Assembly (NCBI GenBank): GCA_026996985.1
Contig: JALWJR010000032.1
Location: 1-5,269 of the forward strand
Reading direction: 5' to 3'
DNA length: 5,269 bases
From: Candidatus Kaiserbacteria bacterium
Lineage (GTDB): Bacteria; Patescibacteriota; Minisyncoccia; Phycocordibacterales; UBA2100
Each line of letters opens with the position of its first letter. Positions within the stretch are counted from its first letter, which is position 1. The position numbers and the translations under genes were made by a program. Under the pieces are notes generated by a model, which saw only the letters and a program-made list of their open reading frames with translations, did not search any database and had not been told where the DNA came from. Positions 1 to 5,269 of this stretch are shown in pieces.

Positions 1-27
1 ATCAGTTTGCCTGTTGCATTTGGTCAT
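1..27 (-). CDS. 5' end of an unidentified gene, cut by the window edge
   Basis: Only the first nine codons are inside the window, reading MTKCNRQTD from an ATG at 27-25. The start is supported by an unusually good Shine-Dalgarno sequence (positions 43-34) with seven bases between its GGAGG core and the ATG. The other nearby ATG (19-17) is in another frame and hits a stop after five codons, so it is not a competitor. Nine residues are too few to recognise a family and I assign no function. The gene follows uvrB on the same strand after 54 bases, so it could be co-transcribed with it, but its ribosome binding site is far stronger than any other in the window, which suggests independent, efficient translation. 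Confidence 0.7.
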
Positions 28-33
28 AATTCA

Positions 34-43
34 ACCTCCTTTC
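34..43 (-). promoter_or_regulatory. Strong Shine-Dalgarno site of the left-edge gene
   Basis: On the minus strand the sequence reads GAAAGGAGGT, ten bases that match the full complement of the usual bacterial 16S rRNA 3' tail. The spacing to the ATG at 27 is seven bases, close to optimal. It decides the start of the left-edge gene. It stands out because the receiver, the helicase and uvrB have no recognisable Shine-Dalgarno sequence. Confidence 0.85.
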
Positions 44-81
44 CATATGTGTGAATAATACAGGCCAATTGCAATGTACTA

Positions 82-2112
82 CTATTTCAGATTTTTTGCA
101 ACCCACTCTTCAAGCAAAGCAATCTCGTCTCTTAAGGTCGCCGCGGTTTCAAAATCAAGCTCTTTCGTCGCTTCTTTCATTGCAAGTTTCTTATCGGCTA
201 TAAGTTTTTTAATGTCTTTTTTATTCTCAAGACCGGCGATATCAAGCTCAGCCAAAGTTAAAACCGCCTTTTTGTGAGCGGATACAAACTGCTCTGTAAT
301 ATCGTGAATTTCTTTTTTAACCGTCTGTGGAGTAATGCCGTGTTTTTCGTTGTACTCCTTTTGCAGTTTGCGCCTTCTGTTAGTCTCATCAACCGCGCGT
401 TTTAGCGAACCGGTAATTTCATCGGCATACAAAACAACATGCCCTTTAACGTTGCGCGCGGCCCTCCCCATGGTCTGAATCAAAGAAGTTTCACTCCTTA
501 AAAATCCTTCCTTATCGGCATCTAAAATCGCGACCATCTCAACCTCGGGCAAGTCAAGTCCTTCGCGCAAAAGGTTAACACCGACTAAAATATCAAACAC
601 CCCTCTTCTGAAATCACTTAAAATCTCTATTCTTTCTTTTGTTTTTATGTCACTGTGAATATATTCGGCTTTAAGGCTTCTCTCTTTCAAAAACTCGCTT
701 AAGTCCTCGGCCATTTTCTTTGTGAGAGTTGTTATCAAAACTCTGCCTCCGCCTTCTATAACCTTTTTAGACCTTTCTATAACATCTTTTACCTGTCCCG
801 GATAATTCCCCCTCTCAACCACCGGAGATACAATAACCTCCGGATCAAGCAATCCTGTCGGGCGGATTATTTGCTCAACGACCGTTGAGTTTTTCTTTTC
901 AAATTCACCCGGGGTGGCGGATACAAAAATTGCTTTTTCTATTCTTTCTATAAACTCGTCAAAAGTAAGCGGGCGGTTGTCGGCGGCCGCCGGAAGTCTG
1001 AAACCATAATCAATCAAAGTTTTTTTGCGCGATGCATCTCCGGCGTACATTCCGGAGAGCTGAGGCAGAGTTACGTGAGACTCATCTATCACCGTCAGAA
1101 AATCTCTGTCAAATTTTTTGGTTTTTGGGTTAAAGCGAAAAAATGAAAGCAAAGTATCCGGAGCTTCTCCCGGAGAGCGTCTGTCAAAATATCTGCTGTA
1201 GTTCTCTATTCCATTGCAATAGCCAAACTCTTCAATTCGCGCCACATCCGCCAACACTCTTCTTTGAAGTCTTGAGGCCTCTGCAGTTTTTCCTTCCTCT
1301 TCAAGCTCTTTTACTCTCTTTTTCAAATCTGCTCTTATCTCCTCCAGAGCCACCTTTATAACCTCATCGGGAGTTACAAAATGCTTGGCCGGAAACAGCA
1401 TAATTTCATCCACCCTCTGTTTTATCTCCCGGGTTATGGGGTCAAGCAAAAGTATCTCAGCTAACCTGCCGGCTGATATTTTAAACCTGTAGAGTATCTC
1501 CTCATGTGGCGGATACACCTCCACAAAAGAGCCGGTTGCTCTGAAAGACGCCGGCTCCAGATCAGCTGTAACTCTGCTATAGTGCATATGAACCAAAATA
1601 CGCAAAAGCTCCTGTCTTAAAAGTCTCTCCCCTTTCTTGAATTTTCGCGCACCCTGCAAATAATTCAGCGGACTTCCCACACCATAGATTGCCGAGACGG
1701 AAGCCACTATCAAAACATCATCTCTGGTTAAAAGCGACTGAGTGGCTTTGTGTCTGAGCCTGTCTATTTCTTTGTTTATCATCGCCTCCTTTTCTATGTA
1801 AGTGTCCGTTATCGGCTTGTACGCTTCAGGTTGATAATAATCATAGTAAGAGACAAAATAGTGTACCGCATTTTCCGGAAAGAAAGTTTGAAACTCGGAT
1901 GCAAGTTGCGCGGCCAAGGTTTTATTATGCGCTATAACAAGGGTTGGTTTGTTTATTTTTTCTATCACATGCGCTACAGTGTAGGTTTTTCCGGTTCCGG
2001 TTGCACCAAGCAATGTGGTAAACCTATCCCTCTCAATAGACTTTAGGATTTCTTTTATTGCCTTGGGCTGATCGCCCGAAGGCTTATAAGGTTGGTAAAG
2101 TTTCCACATCAT
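82..2112 (-). CDS. uvrB: UvrABC excinuclease subunit B
   Basis: UvrB is the damage-verifying helicase-like ATPase of nucleotide excision repair. It is loaded by UvrA, inserts a beta-hairpin at the lesion and recruits UvrC for incision. The protein is 676 residues, the usual full length. Visible in order: the N-terminal motif with PSGDQP (11-16); Walker A GATGTGKT (36-43); the tyrosine-rich damage-probing hairpin around YYDYYQPEAY (89-98); Walker B/DESH (343-346) followed by VTLPQ; SATP (398-401); RPTGLLDP (417-424); motif V LLREGLDLPEV (514-524); motif VI QTMGRAARN (546-554); and a C-terminal UVR domain (about 635-669) of the kind that contacts UvrC. All catalytic motifs are intact. Two ATGs in a row (2112, 2109) can start it and neither has a Shine-Dalgarno sequence. 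About nine extra residues seem to lie just before DESH compared with textbook UvrB. The gene ends in tandem TAG stops. It is 67 bases downstream of the helicase stop. Confidence 0.98.
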   Translation of the reverse strand: MMWKLYQPYKPSGDQPKAIKEILKSIERDRFTTLLGATGTGKTYTVAHVIEKINKPTLVIAHNKTLAAQLASEFQTFFPENAVHYFVSYYDYYQPEAYKPITDTYIEKEAMINKEIDRLRHKATQSLLTRDDVLIVASVSAIYGVGSPLNYLQGARKFKKGERLLRQELLRILVHMHYSRVTADLEPASFRATGSFVEVYPPHEEILYRFKISAGRLAEILLLDPITREIKQRVDEIMLFPAKHFVTPDEVIKVALEEIRADLKKRVKELEEEGKTAEASRLQRRVLADVARIEEFGYCNGIENYSRYFDRRSPGEAPDTLLSFFRFNPKTKKFDRDFLTVIDESHVTLPQLSGMYAGDASRKKTLIDYGFRLPAAADNRPLTFDEFIERIEKAIFVSATPGEFEKKNSTVVEQIIRPTGLLDPEVIVSPVVERGNYPGQVKDVIERSKKVIEGGGRVLITTLTKKMAEDLSEFLKERSLKAEYIHSDIKTKERIEILSDFRRGVFDILVGVNLLREGLDLPEVEMVAILDADKEGFLRSETSLIQTMGRAARNVKGHVVLYADEITGSLKRAVDETNRRRKLQKEYNEKHGITPQTVKKEIHDITEQFVSAHKKAVLTLAELDIAGLENKKDIKKLIADKKLAMKEATKELDFETAATLRDEIALLEEWVAKNLK

Positions 2113-2120
2113 GACTTATT

Positions 2121-2148
2121 ACTTTATACATTTTTTACACATTCTCAA
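2121..2148 (-). promoter_or_regulatory. Possible uvrB promoter, near-leaderless
   Basis: On the minus strand TATAAA occupies 2128-2123, ten bases before the first uvrB ATG. If it is a -10 box, transcription would begin only a few bases before the start codon, giving an almost leaderless mRNA, which would fit the lack of a Shine-Dalgarno sequence. A TTGAGA at 2148-2143 could be a -35 box, but its 14-base spacing to TATAAA is short. An alternative -10 reading, TAAAGT (2126-2121), gives 16. The stretch is AT-rich, so chance matches are likely. Confidence 0.35.
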
Positions 2149-2151
2149 CCG

Positions 2152-2175
2152 AGCTCTAAGTTCAAACTTAGGGCT
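2152..2175. repeat. Inverted repeat (palindrome) upstream of uvrB
   Basis: CTAAGTT and AACTTAG (2156-2162 and 2165-2171) are perfect seven-base inverted arms around a two-base centre. The symmetry continues outward through 2152-2175 with a single mismatched pair (2155/2172), giving ten of eleven pairs. The element lies wholly in the gap between the helicase stop and the uvrB start, centred about 50 bases before the uvrB ATG. No T-run follows it on either strand, so it does not look like an intrinsic terminator. The tight two-base centre is more like a dimeric protein-binding site (operator) than an RNA hairpin loop. The binding protein is unknown, and the element could also be an mRNA-stabilising hairpin with the inner pair open. 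Confidence 0.6.
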
Positions 2176-2179
2176 AGGC

Positions 2180-3811
2180 TTATTTGGGAACGGGTCTGAT
2201 AAAATACAGAATTCTTGCAAATTTAATTTGATCATAACTGTAGCGGGGCAATTTCGCTTTAAGAGGAGATAGTTTCTCCCATGAAAGCGATTCTGCAACT
2301 TTTTTTATTTTGTTGTAATCATCACCGCTTAAAAGAGATTGCAAAGATAAAAGGTTTTCAAAGACAAGCTTGTCTGTATTTTTCTCAAGATGAGACAGTA
2401 CGGTTGAAAGAGTTATACCTCGCTTCTCTGCGATCTCTTCAACAGTTAGCCCTTCTTTCAGCAGGCTTAATGTTTTCTCGTCTGTTGCAAGCTTTACGCC
2501 ACTTGCTGTTTTGCCCGCAAACTCTTCATGCAAAGTTTGCAATTTTGCTTTTGAAAAATTGTTTATTATTTTATTCCATTTATCGGATTCTTTTTTTGCT
2601 TGAATATCAAAATCCAAAACCTTTTTGTGCATTAAAAACGCTTTGTCAGTCAGCCCTGCAAGATATAATCTGTCCAAACTTTTTGCTCTTGAGAGCGCCA
2701 CATACCCCTGCCCTTCCACAAAAACTTTTGACAAATCGGCATAAACCGAATCAAGGGTCATTCCTTGGCTTTTATGAACGGTAATCGCCCAAGCGAGTCT
2801 CAGTGGCACTTGATGCACCTGCGCCTTTATTTTGCCATCTTCCTCATAACTCCACGATACGGTCTCGGCCAACAACTCTCTCCCGTTTTGCAATTTTACT
2901 CTTGGCAAATTACCGGAAAAACCAACAATCTCCCCCAAGGAACCGTTTACATACCTGCCCTCCGGGTCATTTTTTACAAACATCACCAAGGCGCCAACCT
3001 TTAGCGTCAACTCCTCCGGAGCCAAAATGTTTTTCAGTAAAAACTGAGCATGTTTTTTGGACCCTTCGGTTTTCGCTTTCAGTTTGACCACCCTGCCTTT
3101 AAGATTCATCAATTTCTCTTTGTTGTATCTGTCAACATCGCTGTTGTGAGTGAAAAGGAATGTTGTGTTTCCTTCTTTAGGTTTTACTCCCACTCTTGAT
3201 TTTAATTCAAGCTTTGTGCTCTCTTGCAGATTTCCGCTTCGCATTTCAGAGAGGATTTCATAGAGTTTGTCGTTTTTTTGTCTGTGTTGAGTTGAAAGAT
3301 AACAAGTGCGTATATCCGCATTTTTCCAACTTAACGCTTCAAAAGCAAAAGAGAAGTCTCCACCACCTTTTACAACCGGCGGCAACTGAAAAAAATCACC
3401 CGAGAGCACAATTTGCACACCTCCGAAAGGTTTGCTATTTCCTTTAACCGCTTTTAAAACCAAATCTACACTGTCCAGCAAAGATGAAGAAATCATTGAA
3501 ACCTCATCAATGATTAAAACTTTCGTTTTGTGAATTTTTTTATACAAGTACTCCTTCTCAAGGATGGCTTCCAAATCCCAAGCGGTGAGTGTTTCTTTTG
3601 TTTTAAGTCCGCAAAACGAATGAATGGTCTGACCACCCAAAAAAACGGAGGCCGCTCCGGTTGATGCCGTCTTGGCTGTCGGGATTTTTTTTGATTTTAA
3701 ATAATCTATATACTTATTTAAAACATAAGTTTTCCCACTCCCGGGTGCTCCGGTTAAAAAAACATTTCTTCCGGTTTTCAAAATATTGAGCGCCGTTTTC
3801 TGATCCATCAC
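2180..3811 (-). CDS. PIF1/RecD2-like SF1 DNA helicase with C-terminal HTH domain
   Basis: Predicted ATP-dependent 5'-to-3' DNA helicase of superfamily 1B, 543 residues counted from GTG. Visible motifs: Walker A GAPGSGKT (21-28); motif Ia STGAASVFLGGQTIHSF (50-66); Walker B LIIDEVSM (99-106); motif III GDFFQLPPV (138-146); TQHRQ (174-178) with the conserved arginine; the family segment with VNGSLGEIVGF (288-298); motif V AITVHKSQGMTLD (342-354); motif VI VALSRAKS (371-378). All are intact, so it should be active. After the motor, residues about 440-540 resemble the helicase-associated helix-turn-helix (HTH_40 type) found at the C-terminus of some RecQ and PIF1 proteins, with LKEGLTVEEIAEKRGI (451-466) as the helix-turn-helix core. 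PIF1 family members unwind G-quadruplexes, forks and R-loops; the exact role here is unknown. GTG (3811) and ATG (3808) are adjacent candidate starts, overlapping the receiver stop by four bases or one, so translation is probably coupled. No Shine-Dalgarno sequence is visible. RecD2 is the main alternative name, but the N-terminal helix-hairpin-helix domain of RecD2 is absent. Confidence 0.93.
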   Translation of the reverse strand: MMDQKTALNILKTGRNVFLTGAPGSGKTYVLNKYIDYLKSKKIPTAKTASTGAASVFLGGQTIHSFCGLKTKETLTAWDLEAILEKEYLYKKIHKTKVLIIDEVSMISSSLLDSVDLVLKAVKGNSKPFGGVQIVLSGDFFQLPPVVKGGGDFSFAFEALSWKNADIRTCYLSTQHRQKNDKLYEILSEMRSGNLQESTKLELKSRVGVKPKEGNTTFLFTHNSDVDRYNKEKLMNLKGRVVKLKAKTEGSKKHAQFLLKNILAPEELTLKVGALVMFVKNDPEGRYVNGSLGEIVGFSGNLPRVKLQNGRELLAETVSWSYEEDGKIKAQVHQVPLRLAWAITVHKSQGMTLDSVYADLSKVFVEGQGYVALSRAKSLDRLYLAGLTDKAFLMHKKVLDFDIQAKKESDKWNKIINNFSKAKLQTLHEEFAGKTASGVKLATDEKTLSLLKEGLTVEEIAEKRGITLSTVLSHLEKNTDKLVFENLLSLQSLLSGDDYNKIKKVAESLSWEKLSPLKAKLPRYSYDQIKFARILYFIRPVPK

Positions 3812-4263
3812 TGCATTATATCACGAGGAATATTTACATTAACCGAAGGCTCGCTACCCTCCTCTATTCCCAAAACATCGGAGATTTTAGAGATAATCTC
3901 CGGCAAAGGAGTGCTTGATTTTGCAAAAAAGCCTTGCACACCAAGTTGGCTTGCCTGCTGTACAAGCGGGTTGTCTTTTTCAAGATTGGTCAAAACCAAA
4001 ACAGGAATATTTTTTATTCTTTCATTTTCGTTTGAGCGTATAAACTCCAACAGATCAACTCCCGTACCCAAAGACATGGCCAGATCGGTCAGTACAATAT
4101 CAAATTCTTCTCTCATAAGAGCAACCATCGCCTCTTTTCCCGAATCAACATGAACAATGTTCGCGCCGGCATTTTGTAAATGTAAAAGTATTACATCCGC
4201 CACAAACACATCATCTTCAACAAACAAAATTTTTTTACCCGACAAAATCAATTTATCATTCAT
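3808..4263 (-). CDS. Single-domain response regulator receiver (CheY-like)
   Basis: A stand-alone phospho-receiver of 151 residues with no output domain. The fold pattern is complete: acidic pocket E16-D17-D18 after the first strand (KILFVEDD), phospho-acceptor D60 in IVLTDLAM, switch threonine T92 in VLVLTN, aromatic switch at F112 and conserved lysine K115 in GFFAKSS. The usual K-P pair is K-S here. A polar tail of about 20 residues (132-151) follows the last helix and matches no domain I know. Such proteins receive a phosphoryl group from a histidine kinase and act by protein contact rather than by binding DNA. No kinase is in the window, so the partner is unknown. The ATG at 4263 overlaps the upstream channel's stop (ATGA), and the TGA at 3810-3808 overlaps the helicase start, so it is probably translationally coupled on both sides. 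No Shine-Dalgarno sequence is seen. Confidence 0.93.
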   Translation of the reverse strand: MNDKLILSGKKILFVEDDVFVADVILLHLQNAGANIVHVDSGKEAMVALMREEFDIVLTDLAMSLGTGVDLLEFIRSNENERIKNIPVLVLTNLEKDNPLVQQASQLGVQGFFAKSSTPLPEIISKISDVLGIEEGSEPSVNVNIPRDIMQ

Positions 4264-5269
4264 GAGCTTTTGTTAGTGTTAAAAATGTTAACGTCAATTT
4301 TCTGATAAGGAATTTCAATATTTGCCTTCCTGAATTCTTCCAAAATTCTTTTGTTTATTTTGGATTTAACGCCTCTTTTGGAAGGGTCTGCAACCCAAAC
4401 TCTCAACTCCAAATCCAAAGACGAGGCCCCAAAATTTAAAAACATAACTTTCGGCTCCGGATCATTGCACACTTCTTCAAACTCAGATGCTATTTTAAGT
4501 AAAATTTCCTCCGCCTTGTTTATGTCCGTATCATAAGATACGCCAATCGGGATTTTCAGTCTTATTTTTTTATCCGTTTTTGTACCGGTTTCATTTGCTA
4601 TTTTACTGTTGCCCATTGCCGAGTTAGGGACTGTTATTTCTATTCCGTCAAATGTCTTTATTCTGGTTGAACGAAGACCAACCTCAATAACTTTACCTTT
4701 CTCGCCTGAGTCCAAAACTATAATATCTCCAACTTTGTACGGAGCATCGGCCAAAATGAAAATTCCGGAAATCAAATTTGCCAGAGTATCTTTCGCGGCA
4801 AAACCGACAGCTATACCAACTATCCCGGCTGAAGCCAGCCAAGCGGTAAGAGAAATTCCCCAAACAAAAAACAAAAAGTAAATTGCCAAAGCCCAAATCA
4901 GAACCAAAAAAACATTTCTAAACAAAGGAAGTGTCGCCTTGTTTACAAAGCCTTTGTTTTTCTCGGCAACAAAAGAAAGTATTACGGATGAGGCCTTGGC
5001 AAGCGGACGCACCCAAAGCAAAATCAACAATGAAGCTGAAACCGAAGAGAAAAACTCTCCGGCTGGCAAACTAAAAACATTTGCTTTCAAAATAAAAATC
5101 AACCCGCCGAAAATCAAAGTCCAAAACACGGGCGGTCTTACTATTTCAAACAGCTTGTCATCCAAGTCGGTTTTTGTTTTTTTTGTAATTAAAGAGAGAA
5201 TATAGAAAATAATCGGGGTTAAAACGGATGCCAGCAAAAACAATCCCAAAAAAATAAACAGGCCCCAAA
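4260..5269 (-). CDS. MscS-family small-conductance mechanosensitive channel, 5' end cut off
   Basis: Inner-membrane channel that opens under membrane tension and releases solutes during hypo-osmotic shock. The reading frame is open to the window edge; upstream of a TTG at 5249 it continues with hydrophobic codons (WGLFIFL), so that TTG is an internal leucine and the real start lies outside. Counting from 5249: hydrophobic segments at about 1-22, 41-59, 68-95 and 108-131, then the glycine/alanine-rich pore helix with WLASAGIVGIAVGFAAKD (137-154) and the following LANLISGIFILAD (156-168). Next are the MscS beta-domain (VGDIIVLDSGEKGKVIEVGL, 173-192; FDGIEITVPNS, 200-210) and an alpha/beta C-terminal domain ending near 320. 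This is the layout of MscS relatives with more than the three helices of E. coli MscS. It ends in TGA, overlapping the receiver gene by four bases, and appears to be the upstream member of a coupled operon. Confidence 0.93.
   Translation of the reverse strand, partial: WGLFIFLGLFLLASVLTPIIFYILSLITKKTKTDLDDKLFEIVRPPVFWTLIFGGLIFILKANVFSLPAGEFFSSVSASLLILLWVRPLAKASSVILSFVAEKNKGFVNKATLPLFRNVFLVLIWALAIYFLFFVWGISLTAWLASAGIVGIAVGFAAKDTLANLISGIFILADAPYKVGDIIVLDSGEKGKVIEVGLRSTRIKTFDGIEITVPNSAMGNSKIANETGTKTDKKIRLKIPIGVSYDTDINKAEEILLKIASEFEEVCNDPEPKVMFLNFGASSLDLELRVWVADPSKRGVKSKINKRILEEFRKANIEIPYQKIDVNIFNTNKSS

Noticed and set aside
54..59. TATTAT as a -10 box for the left-edge gene
   Set aside because: It matches five of six consensus bases on the minus strand, but no acceptable -35 hexamer is found 16-18 bases upstream, so the match may be chance.
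1750..2046. Open frame of 98 codons on the plus strand
   Set aside because: It is antisense to the N-terminal ATPase motifs of uvrB and its composition is implausible for a protein; it is a by-product of uvrB codon use.
2152..2175. The palindrome as an intrinsic terminator of the helicase transcript
   Set aside because: There is no T-run after the stem on the minus strand (the next bases are C/G-containing), and none on the plus strand either, and the symmetric centre leaves only a tiny loop.
2281..2784. Open frame of 167 codons on the plus strand
   Set aside because: It lies entirely antisense to the helicase, is rich in L, C, F and Q, shows no known motif, and has no convincing ribosome binding site. 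The helicase frame has intact catalytic motifs, so this is a shadow.
4279..4293. Short inverted repeat GTTAA/TTAAC near the end of the channel gene
   Set aside because: The arms are only five bases, AT-rich and inside coding sequence; this is expected by chance.
4693..4896. Open frame of 67 codons on the minus strand inside the channel gene
   Set aside because: It is a different frame on the same strand as the MscS pore and beta-domain region, which reads continuously in the main frame, so there is no sign of a frameshift or nested gene.

Overview
The window is a compact stretch of bacterial genome in which every supported gene lies on the minus strand. In transcription order it holds a mechanosensitive (MscS-type) channel cut by the right edge, a single-domain response-regulator receiver, a PIF1/RecD2-like superfamily 1 DNA helicase, the excision-repair protein UvrB, and the first nine codons of a further gene at the left edge. 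About 97% of the window is coding. There is no RNA gene, insertion sequence, CRISPR array or long repeat that I can support.

Organism: the composition is moderately AT-rich, the code is standard (TGA, TAA and TAG all serve as stops), and genes overlap by a few bases. A chromosomal PIF1-like helicase carrying a C-terminal helicase-associated HTH domain, beside a receiver-only protein, would fit Patescibacteria (Candidate Phyla Radiation, for example Parcubacteria-like lineages). This is inference from gene style and protein flavour. No 16S, ribosomal protein or other marker is present to prove it.

Layout: 5269-4260 is the channel, open at its 5' end. 4263-3808 is the receiver, which starts inside the channel stop codon (ATGA). 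3811-2180 is the helicase, whose GTG/ATG start overlaps the receiver stop. These three form a tightly coupled operon with no recognisable Shine-Dalgarno sequences at the internal junctions. A 67-base gap (2113-2179) follows, holding a near-perfect palindrome and an AT-rich promoter-like stretch directly before uvrB (2112-82). After uvrB's tandem TAG stops, a 54-base gap carries a near-ideal Shine-Dalgarno sequence for the next gene, which runs off the left edge.

How the genes relate: the helicase and UvrB both act on DNA, in unwinding or maintenance and in nucleotide excision repair. The channel and receiver belong to membrane-tension and phosphorelay biology. The overlaps make joint expression of channel, receiver and helicase likely, but nothing in the sequence proves a shared pathway. 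uvrB may belong to the same transcript or have its own promoter in the 67-base gap. I see no convincing evidence of a wholly new system. The points most worth a second look are the receiver coupled on both sides, the helicase-HTH fusion, and the palindrome upstream of uvrB.
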